From Clostridium sp. (GTDB lineage Bacteria > Bacillota > Clostridia > Oscillospirales > Acutalibacteraceae), in assembly GCA_023663865.1 (NCBI GenBank), contig JAMPGU010000021.1, positions 1 to 40,659 on the forward strand: a DNA stretch of 40,659 bases. Direction: 5' to 3'. Positions 24,845-33,374 of this stretch are shown in pieces (position 1 is the stretch's first letter; each line of letters begins with the position of its first letter). The notes under the pieces are model-generated. The model ran no database searches and was not told the origin of the DNA. It worked only from the letters and a program-made list of their open reading frames with translations. A program made the position numbers and the translations under genes.

Positions 24845-25885
24845 TTAAAATAGTTTTGTTACATCACTAAAGGTTACAATGCACATCAGCCCCAGTAAAA
24901 GCACCAAACCGATTGCATTGATTAAATATTCTGCTTTTTGAGGCAGTTTTTTTCTGGTGATACCCTCACCAAGAAGTACAAACATCCGCCAGCCGTCAAG
25001 CGCCGGAATCGGAAATAGGTTAAACAAACCGACGTTAATTGTGAGAAGTGCCATAATCTTGAGCATGGAATAAGAGGAGGTCTTGACCGCCGTTGATACA
25101 ACGGACACAGCACCAACCGGACCGCTTATATCCGAAACACCGTATCGTCCTGTAAGCAAATCATGAACAGATAAAAACACCATACGGGCATAGGATACAA
25201 ATTCCTTGCAGGTTTGCTTTAATACATCGGGAATTGTTTTTTCAGTACCCAGCATCCAAAAATCCATTTCGATATACTGCTTGCCCTCGTACTCCTCTGT
25301 ACCAAAGGTAACCGTCAAGCTTTCCTCGCTGCCGTCACGCATAACAACCATATCCACCGTATCATCGGCACTGCGTGAAAAGGCAGTAGAAATATCGTTT
25401 GTAGTATATATACGCATTCCGTCAATACTCTTTATTTCATCGCCTGCCTGCAAGCCATACTGACTGCTGACAGCACCATCCTCAAATCTGGCAATTTTCG
25501 TTGTGCCAACCAAATTTTGATTTGAAACAATGACAAGAACAATGATAAAGCCCAATATTAAATTCATAACGGCGCCGGCTACAACAACAAAAATTCTTTG
25601 CCTAACCTTTTTATTTATAAAAGCATTTTCATCCTTGCTTTCGGTATTCTCGCCCTCCATTGCGCAATATCCGCCAAACAGTATCCAGCGAAGAGAATAC
25701 TTCGTACCCTTCCGTTCAAACTGAAACACCTTTGGTCCCATACCAACAGAGAATTCGTTCACCTTAATTTTCATTAGTCTTGCAGCTACATAATGACCGC
25801 CCTCATGAATAATGATGATCAGCTCAAAAAATAATACTGCAATAATAATCGGATAAACCGTATTCCAAATAGAACTTATACTCAC
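24845..25885 (-). CDS. rseP: Site-2 intramembrane metalloprotease RseP/RasP
   Basis: This 346-residue M50 protease has the zinc motif HEGGH in the first membrane span (near residue 27), a central PDZ domain (about 135-225; GLQAGDEIKSIDGM) and the third zinc ligand in NLFPIPALDG of a late span. Where most homologues continue LDGG this one has LDGW, a notable change next to the metal aspartate. The family cleaves anti-sigma factors and signal-peptide remnants within the membrane. The start is GTG at 25885, overlapping the dxr stop codon by 4 bases. Confidence 0.93.
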   Translation of the reverse strand: MSISSIWNTVYPIIIAVLFFELIIIIHEGGHYVAARLMKIKVNEFSVGMGPKVFQFERKGTKYSLRWILFGGYCAMEGENTESKDENAFINKKVRQRIFVVVAGAVMNLILGFIIVLVIVSNQNLVGTTKIARFEDGAVSSQYGLQAGDEIKSIDGMRIYTTNDISTAFSRSADDTVDMVVMRDGSEESLTVTFGTEEYEGKQYIEMDFWMLGTEKTIPDVLKQTCKEFVSYARMVFLSVHDLLTGRYGVSDISGPVGAVSVVSTAVKTSSYSMLKIMALLTINVGLFNLFPIPALDGWRMFVLLGEGITRKKLPQKAEYLINAIGLVLLLGLMCIVTFSDVTKLF

Positions 25886-27027
25886 TTAACCGCCTCAATA
25901 ACATATTCTCTTGCCGCTCTGTCTGTTTCAAGAACATCATCAAGAGTGAAATCTTTTTTATCAGAGGCATTCAGCATTGCCTCATTATTAAGATATGCAA
26001 TATCTGTAAATTTAATTTTGCCGTTAAGAAACAGCTTTACACTTTCCTCATTTGCACCATTGGCAGCTGCAGGATGAAGTCCGCCCATTGCAATTGCATT
26101 TTTGCACACATTGATGCATTTAAAGGTATCATAATCCGGCTCAAAAAATGTCAGCTTTCCATAATCAGCAAGTGACAGCTCCGCAACAGGACTTGGCTCT
26201 CGCTGGGGATAAGTCAGTGCATACTGAATCGGAATTCTCATATCAGGAACACCAAGCTGCGCAATCATGGAATTATCCTGATAAACAATTGCAGAATGCA
26301 CAACAGATTCCCTATGCACAACAATTTCGATATCGTCATTGGGCATATCAAACAGCCATTTCGCCTCAATAAATTCAAGTCCCTTATTCATCATTGTAGC
26401 AGAGTCGATGGTAATTTTTGCGCCCATATTCCAGTTGGGATGCTTCAATGCATCTGCAGCTGTAACATTTTCAATCTCATCCAGAGTCTTATTAAAGAAC
26501 GGTCCTCCGGAGGCTGTTAAGATTATTTTTTTAATTGCCTTTTTATCAGGCATACCCTGCATAGCCTGAAAGATTGCGGAGTGTTCACTGTCAACAGGAA
26601 GTATATCAACACCCATTTTTTTAGCAAGATTAGTAACCAAGTGACCGCCTGCCACCAAGGTTTCTTTATTTGCAAGGGCAATTGTTTTTTTTGCCTTAAT
26701 TGCTTCCAATGTGGGCTGAAGTCCAACCATACCTACAACAGAATTGAGCACTGTATCCGCACCTTCGTACACAGCACATTCAATCAGTCCGTCCATACCT
26801 GACACTACTCTTGTGGCGGTATCCTTAATTTTTTCTCTGAGCTCTTTTGCAGATGCTTCATTCATCATACACACAAGCTCCGGTTTGAATTCACGAACCT
26901 GATTTTCAATTATATCTACACGGGAATTTGCAGAAAGACATTTTACACTGTATCCATGCATTCTGCAAACATCAAGGCTCTGTGTGCCGATTGAGCCTGT
27001 AGAGCCTAAAAGTGAAATATGCTTCAT
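25882..27027 (-). CDS. dxr: 1-deoxy-D-xylulose 5-phosphate reductoisomerase
   Basis: The 381-residue enzyme begins MKHISLLGSTGSIGTQSLDV, the NADPH-binding GSTGSIGxQ motif. It has ALANKETLVAGG, the metal/substrate region PVDSEHSAIFQ, the flexible loop LTASGGPF and DSATMMNKGLE. It catalyses the committed step of the MEP pathway. An AAGGTGA site lies 6 bases before the ATG. It sits in the classic cdsA-dxr-rseP order. Confidence 0.97.
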   Translation of the reverse strand: MKHISLLGSTGSIGTQSLDVCRMHGYSVKCLSANSRVDIIENQVREFKPELVCMMNEASAKELREKIKDTATRVVSGMDGLIECAVYEGADTVLNSVVGMVGLQPTLEAIKAKKTIALANKETLVAGGHLVTNLAKKMGVDILPVDSEHSAIFQAMQGMPDKKAIKKIILTASGGPFFNKTLDEIENVTAADALKHPNWNMGAKITIDSATMMNKGLEFIEAKWLFDMPNDDIEIVVHRESVVHSAIVYQDNSMIAQLGVPDMRIPIQYALTYPQREPSPVAELSLADYGKLTFFEPDYDTFKCINVCKNAIAMGGLHPAAANGANEESVKLFLNGKIKFTDIAYLNNEAMLNASDKKDFTLDDVLETDRAAREYVIEAVK

Positions 27028-27036
27028 CGTATCACC

Positions 27037-27909
27037 TTAAAGAATATTTTTTGTAATTAATGCCAATGCGAATGTGCAAGGCAATGTAAACAAGGAGGAA
27101 TCCATTCTGTCCATTACACCGCCGTGGCCCGGAAATATCTTTCCGAAATCCTTTACACCAAAGTTTCTTTTTAATACGGAAGCAGAAAGATCTCCCATCA
27201 TACCCATAAACGAAATTGGCAGGCAGGCAACAAGCAGCACTGTAATCATTGACTTGCTGAGTGCAACATCAGCCACCTTGTTATAAATCACAATCGCAAC
27301 AGCGTTCAGTATCAGGCTGAATATGATTCCGCCGAATGCACCCTCAACTGTTTTTTTAGGAGAGATATTCGGAGACATTTTGTGCTTGCCGAATGCCATA
27401 CCTGTAAGCTGCGCACCTGAGTCCGTAGCCAAGGCACAGATTAAAGCAAAGAAGATAAGATAAACGCCAAACTGTGCATTATCATACATATCACGGAGTC
27501 TGATAAAAATGGAAAATCCATATGGTACAGCAACGCTTGCGAACACCGACACTGTCACATCCTCAAAGGTCGTGAAGGCATAGCCCTTGAGCATTGCCAG
27601 CAGAAACACAAGACAAAGCGCAATAACATATACAATGTTCGGAACATAATCAATGACTACACTCCAGGTATCTGCACCAACCCACGGCACAAGCGCCTTT
27701 GCACTTGCGAAAAAAGGAGTGCAGGCTGAAAAAATCATTCCCACAACCTTTATGAATGTATTCTGCACATTGGCACATTTCATAATTTCTCCGCTTGCTA
27801 CTGCAGACAAAAAAGCAACAACAATAACAAGTACAGGTGTATTAATCTGCCATACCACCAAAGCCAGTATAGCCAGTAAGCAAACAGCTGTAATCACTCT
27901 CTGTTTCAT
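27037..27909 (-). CDS. cdsA: Phosphatidate cytidylyltransferase
   Basis: The 290-residue multispanning protein has the CdsA signature GDLSASVLKRNFGVKDFG then IFPGHGGVMDRMDS near the C-terminus, and GAFGGIIFSL just before it. It makes CDP-diacylglycerol, the branch point for phosphatidylglycerol and related lipids. The ATG at 27909 is chosen because AAGGAG lies 7 bases upstream. An open frame extends 36 codons further into the uppS end but lacks a ribosome site and homology. Confidence 0.95.
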   Translation of the reverse strand: MKQRVITAVCLLAILALVVWQINTPVLVIVVAFLSAVASGEIMKCANVQNTFIKVVGMIFSACTPFFASAKALVPWVGADTWSVVIDYVPNIVYVIALCLVFLLAMLKGYAFTTFEDVTVSVFASVAVPYGFSIFIRLRDMYDNAQFGVYLIFFALICALATDSGAQLTGMAFGKHKMSPNISPKKTVEGAFGGIIFSLILNAVAIVIYNKVADVALSKSMITVLLVACLPISFMGMMGDLSASVLKRNFGVKDFGKIFPGHGGVMDRMDSSLFTLPCTFALALITKNIL

Positions 27910-27928
27910 CGAAATTCTCCTTGTTCTT

Positions 27929-28645
27929 TTATCCGCCGAAACGGCGATTTCTTTTTTCAAATTCACGTAAAGCCTGATGCAAGTCATCAATCTTAAAATC
28001 AGGCCAAAGTACATCACTGTACCAAAACTCGCTGTAAGCAGCCTGCCACAGCAGGAAGTTTGAAAGGCGCTGTTCTCCGCTTGGTCTTATAATCAAATCA
28101 CAATCCGGAACGGTATAAATCATTTCAGAGATATCATCCTCTGTAATCGTCTTTTCACCCTCACCAATCAGCTTATTCACTGCAGAAACAATTTCCTGTC
28201 TGCCGCCATAGTTGATAGCGAGATTAACGGTAGTGCCTGTATGGGATGCCGTTTCCGCCTCCGCCTCATCCATAAGATCAAGCAGATTTTGAGATATGCC
28301 CTCACGCTCACCGATAAATTTGATTTTGCTGTTACCTGCCTGGGTCATATCACTCTTTGCTTCAAGCAGATAATCCATAAACAGCTTCATAAGAGCGTCA
28401 ACCTCTTCCTTCGGTCTTTTCCAGTTTTCTGTAGAAAAGGCATAGAAGGTAACATTCTCAATACCAAGACGCTCACATTCTTTACTTATGGTTCTGAAAA
28501 CATTTGCGCCTGCCTTATGACCTGCAGTTCTGGGCAAGCCTCTTTTTTTTGCCCAGCGACCGTTGCCGTCCATTATAATTCCTATATGCTCGGGAAGCAC
28601 ATCAAATGATAAAGTATCATCATTTTTTTTATTAAAAAGCGCCAA
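27929..28645 (-). CDS. uppS: Undecaprenyl diphosphate synthase (cis-prenyltransferase)
   Basis: The 238-residue protein has HIGIIMDGNGRWAKKRG with the catalytic aspartate, AGHKAGA, FYAFSTENWKRP, and the C-terminal IIRPSGEQRLSNFLLWQ and SEFWYSDVLWPDF segments. It builds the C55 lipid carrier for peptidoglycan. The start seems to be TTG at 28645, with GGAGG 7 bases upstream; no ATG precedes the conserved core with a usable site. Confidence 0.96.
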   Translation of the reverse strand: MALFNKKNDDTLSFDVLPEHIGIIMDGNGRWAKKRGLPRTAGHKAGANVFRTISKECERLGIENVTFYAFSTENWKRPKEEVDALMKLFMDYLLEAKSDMTQAGNSKIKFIGEREGISQNLLDLMDEAEAETASHTGTTVNLAINYGGRQEIVSAVNKLIGEGEKTITEDDISEMIYTVPDCDLIIRPSGEQRLSNFLLWQAAYSEFWYSDVLWPDFKIDDLHQALREFEKRNRRFGG

Positions 28646-28670
28646 AAAAGCACCTCCTTAATACAGTTAT

Positions 28671-28693
28671 AGGGTGACGCATTCGGTCACCCT
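28671..28693 (-). other. Intercistronic hairpin between frr and uppS
   Basis: On the minus strand AGGGTGAC and GTCACCCT form an 8-bp stem with a 7-base loop, 20 bases after the frr stop codon. It is followed by AUAACUG rather than a U tract, so it is more likely an mRNA processing or stability element than a terminator. Confidence 0.6.
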
Positions 28694-28713
28694 GAAAATA
28701 AGTCATTTCAAAA

Positions 28714-29268
28714 TTACAGAGAAAGAACCTCTTCTTCTTTCTTTTTCGTAATTGCCTCTGACTGCTTGATAAAATCATCTGTAATATCCTGAAGCTTCTT
28801 CTCACCGGTCTTTTGATCATCCTCAGTGATTTCGTTATCCTTCTTCAGCTTTTTGATATCATCCATAGCATCACGGCGTACATTTCTGATTGCAACCTTT
28901 GCTTCCTCGCCTCTCTTCGCAATATCCTTCTGAAGATTTTTACGATGCTCCTCTGTAAGCTGTGGGAAGCTTAATCTGATAACCTTACCATCATTCTGCG
29001 GATTGATACCGATATCGGCGGTATTAATAGCCTTTTCAATTTCTTTGATTGTTGAAGCATCCCAAGGCTGAACAACAAGCAGTCTTGCCTCAGGAACACT
29101 GATTGCTGCCATCTGATTAACAGGCGTAGGCACGCCGTAATAATCAACCATTACCTTATCCAGCACAGCCGGATTTGCTCTTCCTGCTCTGATTGCTGAA
29201 AAATCTCTTTCAAGAGCAGTCAGACATTTTTCCATCTTTTCTTTTGTTTTTGCAAATACTGAATCCAT
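28714..29268 (-). CDS. frr: Ribosome recycling factor
   Basis: The 184-residue protein matches RRF over its full length. It has MDSVFAKTKEKMEKCLTALE at the start, the FSAIRAGRANPAVLDKV hinge region, YGVPTPVNQMA, and the RRDAMDDIKKLKKDNEITED helix. With EF-G it splits post-termination ribosomes. It follows pyrH by 18 bases with a GAGAGG site. Confidence 0.97.
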   Translation of the reverse strand: MDSVFAKTKEKMEKCLTALERDFSAIRAGRANPAVLDKVMVDYYGVPTPVNQMAAISVPEARLLVVQPWDASTIKEIEKAINTADIGINPQNDGKVIRLSFPQLTEEHRKNLQKDIAKRGEEAKVAIRNVRRDAMDDIKKLKKDNEITEDDQKTGEKKLQDITDDFIKQSEAITKKKEEEVLSL

Positions 29269-29286
29269 AATTATTACCTCTCTAAA

Positions 29287-29994
29287 TTAATTTTTTACCA
29301 ATGTTCCGATTTCCTCACCGGAAACAGCTCGAACAATATTGTTAGGATCTGTTAAATCAAATACAAGAATAGACAAATCATTATCCTTGCACAGAGAAAA
29401 TGCAGTTGAGTCCATAACCTTAATATCACGGGCAAGAACCTCTCTGAACTTAACTTCTCCAAATTTAACTGCATCATCAAATTTATTAGGGTCTTTATCG
29501 TATACGCCGTCAACATTTGTAGCTTTAAGAAGCACATCAGCGTTAATCTCAACCGCTCTTAATGCTGCAGCCGTATCTGTTGAGAAGAATGGTGAGCCTG
29601 TACCGCAGCCGAAAATAACAATTCTGCCCTTTTCGAAATGGCGAATAGCCTTGTTTCTGATATATGGCTCGGCAATCTGACGCATTTCAATAGCGGTCTG
29701 TACACGAACATCCGCACCCAATTGCTCAAGGGCATCACACAGTGCAAGTGAATTCATTGCAGTGGCAAGCATACCGATATGGTCAGCTCTTGTGCGGTCC
29801 ATATGCTCGCTTGTTCTGCCTCGCCAGAAGTTGCCGCCGCCGACAACAATACCAACCTCGACACCCAGATCTGCAACTTCCTTAACAGATTTGCAGATTG
29901 TCAGCACAGTTTCGGTATCAATACCGGTACCCTTAGCTCCGGCAAGCACCTCCCCGCTCAGTTTAAGCAAAATCCTTTTATATGCAACACTCAT
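29287..29994 (-). CDS. pyrH: UMP kinase
   Basis: This 235-residue amino-acid-kinase-fold enzyme has [26 protein letters not shown], the UMP region [15 protein letters not shown], and [14 protein letters not shown]. It phosphorylates UMP to UDP. A GGAGG site precedes the ATG at 29994. It normally follows tsf directly in Firmicutes; here it has its own promoter because an 8.7-kb accessory block lies between. Confidence 0.97.
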   Translation of the reverse strand: MSVAYKRILLKLSGEVLAGAKGTGIDTETVLTICKSVKEVADLGVEVGIVVGGGNFWRGRTSEHMDRTRADHIGMLATAMNSLALCDALEQLGADVRVQTAIEMRQIAEPYIRNKAIRHFEKGRIVIFGCGTGSPFFSTDTAAALRAVEINADVLLKATNVDGVYDKDPNKFDDAVKFGEVKFREVLARDIKVMDSTAFSLCKDNDLSILVFDLTDPNNIVRAVSGEEIGTLVKN

Positions 29995-30029
29995 AATTGG
30001 AATTCCTCCGTATATAATTTTTCTTTATT

Positions 30030-30058
30030 ATAATAATATAAATTATAAATAAAGTAAA
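30030..30058 (-). promoter_or_regulatory. Candidate promoter of the pyrH-polC operon
   Basis: In an AT-rich gap, minus-strand TTTACT (30058-30053), a 17-base spacer and TATTAT (30035-30030) form a moderate promoter; an overlapping TATAAT lies 3 bases on. The terminator at 30071-30104 blocks read-through, so some promoter is needed here. Confidence 0.5.
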
Positions 30059-30070
30059 TAGCATTATATA

Positions 30071-30104
30071 AATTAAGAAGAAGGTTACAAAATTGTAACC
30101 TTCT
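30071..30104 (-). terminator. Terminator after the secreted LRR protein gene
   Basis: AGAAGGTTACAA (30079-30090) and TTGTAACCTTCT (30093-30104) are perfect 12-bp inverted repeats. In minus-strand RNA the hairpin is followed by UCUUAAUUUAU. It lies 13 bases after the stop codon at 30117. Confidence 0.82.
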
Positions 30105-30116
30105 TTTGAAATCACA

Positions 30117-32561
30117 TTACACTGACAGCTTTGCCTTTTGAACAGCCTTGTTAATCAGATAATAATCCTTTGCATTGATAATTCCGTCACCATTCAAATC
30201 GTAGCGGTAACCGTAAGTGGAATCACCGGTATTCTGATTAATATGTATCTGGAAGGTTGTAGCAATCGCACTCGGCAGCATTGTTTCCTCATTATTACAA
30301 ACGGAACAAGTATATACCAAGGTGCCGTTGTTCTGCGTCTTTGTATAGGAATATTTATGTCCATTTGCCTCTCCTCTTTGGGTTCTTGTTGTATTGCAAA
30401 TGGTACAGGTATCGCGTGTTACCTCGGGAATTGTACAGGTTCCCTTAACCGTTACATCAGAGGTGTAATAGCCCTCAAGCCATTCATCATGTATTTTTGT
30501 ACCTGGCTCGGTCTGACCGCATCTGGTACAGGTTGGAGTAGACATGGAATGCCCCGGCTCCTCCTCGATAGGAACAACCACATTTTCCATATTATGTCCC
30601 AGCTTTTCAAGAATTATGGAAAAGGACTCACCGCATACAGAGCATACAGACTCAGCCTCGCCATCCTCAGTACATGTTTCTGAAGAAATAATCGTATAGT
30701 TCAGTGAATCTGCAGTATGACCTGTTGCAGGAATTATTTTGTTATCCGCACCGCCGCAGCGTGTACATTTTTGGTTTTCATATCCGGCAGTTGTACAGGT
30801 AGGCTGTACGCTGTCACCGGCAACATACTCGTGACCCAAAGCCTCTATAGACTCGGATTTCGTTAAAGTACAGTTTGCACAGGCATAGAAAATGGTTCCA
30901 ACAGATGTACAGGTTGGCTCTGTTCTTGTTGTTTCCTGCCATTCGTGCTGTCCGTTAGCCGGTATCGTTACATATCTGCGTTCGGTACACTCAAGACAAT
31001 CATCTCTCTGCTGACCTGATATTACACAGCGAGGCTTAATAACAACGGTTGATGCATAGTATCCCTCAACCCAATCCACGTGGGTAGCCACATTATTTTC
31101 TTTATGGCACATAGAGCACTCGTATACCACGTATGTGTGACCGTTCTCTTGTGTCTTGTCCTCGGTTCTAATCTCTACATAGTCATGGTCAATTGCACTG
31201 AGCTCTCTTGTTACTGTTTCCTGACAGAGTGTGCAAACACCCTCTTCACTGCCTGCTGAGGTGCATGTAGGTGCAGTTACAACCTTGTATTCATCAACCT
31301 GATGGCTTCTGAGTGCAACCTTTCTTTCCACCTTTCCGCAGTCTTCAACAACGCAGGTGTATGTCTCCAATCCTGACTTTGTGCAGGTAGCTGTCGTTGA
31401 ATATTCATAGAAACCTTCAAGGAAGCTGACATGTTCAACGTCTCTTCTTTCTTCATTACAAATACTGCATGCATAGTATCTGTAAATATGTCCGTCTGCA
31501 AGACTTTCATCATCCGTGTCAGCTAAATTCCAATCATGACCAAGCGCAGGAATTTCGGTTTCACTGACAACCCAGCCGCAGGTATCACATACCTGTGTAG
31601 CCGTTCCGGTTTCTGTACAGGTGGCTTCCTTTGCTATAACCTCATGTGTTGATTCGTGGTCGCAGGAATCAATGGACTCAAATTTATATCCCTTTTCAGC
31701 CGCATAGGTCTCTGTAGTAGAACCCTTATGTCCGCGCATTGTCAAGGACTGGTTTGAGCCGTTAAAAGGATCCTCACCAATGATTCCGTTAAAGGTACAA
31801 TTTGCGTTATATACGGTCGCAGTTGAAATAAAGCTGCAGTTTGCAAAAGCACGAAGTCCTATACTTGTAACTGTCTCCGGAATTTCAATATTAACAATAT
31901 TTGTTTCATAAAATGAATATCGGTCAATGCTGGTAATTGTCGGAGAAAAGACAATATTTTTAACACCTGAGCTGCGGAATGCCTCAACACCTGTGGAGGT
32001 CATACCTGTGCCATATGTAACAGTGTCCAGACTTGTACATCCGGTAAAGGCAAAGCTGCCAAGTGTTGTTAATGAGTTCGGGAATTTGATACTTTCAAGT
32101 GCGGTACAATCCTGAAAAGCATAGGCATCAATGGTAGTCAAGCCCTCGGGAAGCTTAATGGATTTAAGCGCACTGCAGCCTCTGAATGGACCATACTGCA
32201 CCAAGCCTGCACCTATGGTTGTAAGCGTATCAGGCAATACAACCTCTGTTAATGCAGTACAATTATAGAAATTCAATCTGCCAATCGTTGTTATTCCTGA
32301 GCCGATTTCAATCTTTTCTATCTCATCTTTAAAATCGTCCCATGGTCTTGCTGCCAAAACAGTGTCGCCGTAATTCTTGGTAGTACCTGTACCTGTTAAG
32401 GTCAGGGTCTTTGTGCTTGCATTGTAGCTCCATGTTATTTTTGAGCCTGTAGCACCGCAGTTGCCGCTTGTAGCACCAAAAACCATAGAAACATCAAAGC
32501 AGAATAATACCGACACAGTCAGTGCCAGCACTAAAATCATGGATAACAGTTTTTTCTTCAC
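30117..32561 (-). CDS. Secreted BspA-type leucine-rich-repeat protein with a CxxC repeat array and half dockerin
   Basis: This is an 814-residue exported protein. Residues 1-30 form a signal peptide (VKKKLLSMILVLALTVSVLF, cleavage near VFGA). A BspA-like LRR domain follows with seven or so units of the form CTALTEVVLPDTLTTIG. From about residue 300 a long cysteine array begins, with 12 cysteine pairs (11 CxxC and one CxxxxC), most preceded by a TCTxxG turn and spaced by GHxY or EGYY strands. The C-terminus has one calcium loop, DLNGDGIINAKDYYLINKAV, which is half of a type I dockerin. The start is GTG at 32561 with a GGCGGTGA site. It is probably a cell-surface or matrix protein; the ligand is unknown. 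It has its own promoter and terminator. Confidence 0.85.
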   Translation of the reverse strand: MKKKLLSMILVLALTVSVLFCFDVSMVFGATSGNCGATGSKITWSYNASTKTLTLTGTGTTKNYGDTVLAARPWDDFKDEIEKIEIGSGITTIGRLNFYNCTALTEVVLPDTLTTIGAGLVQYGPFRGCSALKSIKLPEGLTTIDAYAFQDCTALESIKFPNSLTTLGSFAFTGCTSLDTVTYGTGMTSTGVEAFRSSGVKNIVFSPTITSIDRYSFYETNIVNIEIPETVTSIGLRAFANCSFISTATVYNANCTFNGIIGEDPFNGSNQSLTMRGHKGSTTETYAAEKGYKFESIDSCDHESTHEVIAKEATCTETGTATQVCDTCGWVVSETEIPALGHDWNLADTDDESLADGHIYRYYACSICNEERRDVEHVSFLEGFYEYSTTATCTKSGLETYTCVVEDCGKVERKVALRSHQVDEYKVVTAPTCTSAGSEEGVCTLCQETVTRELSAIDHDYVEIRTEDKTQENGHTYVVYECSMCHKENNVATHVDWVEGYYASTVVIKPRCVISGQQRDDCLECTERRYVTIPANGQHEWQETTRTEPTCTSVGTIFYACANCTLTKSESIEALGHEYVAGDSVQPTCTTAGYENQKCTRCGGADNKIIPATGHTADSLNYTIISSETCTEDGEAESVCSVCGESFSIILEKLGHNMENVVVPIEEEPGHSMSTPTCTRCGQTEPGTKIHDEWLEGYYTSDVTVKGTCTIPEVTRDTCTICNTTRTQRGEANGHKYSYTKTQNNGTLVYTCSVCNNEETMLPSAIATTFQIHINQNTGDSTYGYRYDLNGDGIINAKDYYLINKAVQKAKLSV

Positions 32562-32592
32562 ATAATCACCGCCAAAAGTTCTATATAGAAAT

Positions 32593-32621
32593 AATATATC
32601 ATAAGGTGCCAAATTTTTCAA
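32593..32621 (-). promoter_or_regulatory. Promoter of the secreted LRR protein gene
   Basis: On the minus strand TTGAAA (32621-32616), a 17-base spacer and TATATT (32598-32593) lie 32 bases before the GTG start. The upstream terminator at 32634-32673 isolates the gene. Confidence 0.7.
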
Positions 32622-32633
32622 TGTGCAATATGC

Positions 32634-32673
32634 ATAAAAAAATACCGGCAAAACTGTCAAATCAGCCTGCCGG
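32634..32673 (-). terminator. Terminator after the FMN reductase gene
   Basis: In minus-strand RNA CCGGCA (32673-32668) pairs with UGCCGG (32650-32645), with an inner CUG/CAG helix and an AUUUGA loop, followed by UAUUUUUUU. It closes the accessory transcript before the LRR gene promoter. Confidence 0.8.
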
Positions 32674-32747
32674 CAAAGCCTGTATATGCATTTAATTATT
32701 TAACGAACCATACTTGCATAGCTTCATTCATAAGCATATCCGCCGTC

Positions 32748-33302
32748 TTAAATACTTAATGCATAATTATAAATTTTTTCAATTTCATCCTGTTTTGACA
32801 TCAGGTCTTCAAGCTTGTCAACCCCTCTAACAGAAAACCTTTTTACAGGATGAATTCCGAGGTGTCCGTAATAATGGTCAATAAAATCCAGAATAATATC
32901 ATTTTCCTTTTCGCTCTTACCTGCTCTGACAGCAATTCCTATGCCTTTTATTTCCTTATCTGCAATTAGAATTCTGTTGGGATTCGTATCGCCAAAAGGT
33001 GTATTTCTGTCAAAAAATGTTTTCAGCTGAGCCGGAACATCCGCCCAATAAGACGGAGTCGCAATAACGACATAATCAGAGGATAACACATCTTTTACAA
33101 TCATTTCGGTATCATCATTTTGAACGCATTTTCCATTCTCATAACAACACTTACAGCCAATGCAATAAGCAATATTCAGCTTTGAAATATTGTATTTTTT
33201 CATTTCATAATCTTTTTTGCTGAAAGCATTTATCATTGTATCCAGCAAAAAAGAGCAGCTGCCATTGTCCCTAGCACTTCCGTTAATTAATGTAATTTTC
33301 AT
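32748..33302 (-). CDS. NADPH-dependent FMN reductase / iron-sulfur flavoprotein-like protein
   Basis: This 184-residue flavodoxin-fold protein begins MKITLINGSARDNGSCSFLL, the FMN phosphate loop. It carries a cysteine cluster, CIGCKCCYENGKC, near residue 47, typical of iron-sulfur flavoproteins (Isf family), and VVIATPSYWADVPAQLKTF, the second FMN contact. It probably moves electrons between a nicotinamide or ferredoxin donor and an unknown acceptor. The ATG at 33302 has GGAG 6 bases upstream. It is the last gene of the transporter-phosphorylase-HAD group. Confidence 0.82.
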   Translation of the reverse strand: MKITLINGSARDNGSCSFLLDTMINAFSKKDYEMKKYNISKLNIAYCIGCKCCYENGKCVQNDDTEMIVKDVLSSDYVVIATPSYWADVPAQLKTFFDRNTPFGDTNPNRILIADKEIKGIGIAVRAGKSEKENDIILDFIDHYYGHLGIHPVKRFSVRGVDKLEDLMSKQDEIEKIYNYALSI

Positions 33303-33374
33303 ATAGCACTCCAATCTGATTTCCATTTATATATTTCAATTGTTAGTAGTCATATCTCAATTAGCCAACCATAG

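Noticed and set aside
30117..32000. Tandem DNA repeat in the LRR/CxxC gene
   Set aside because: The modules repeat at the protein level but the nucleotide sequences are diverged, so it is not a recent DNA tandem array or phase-variable repeat.
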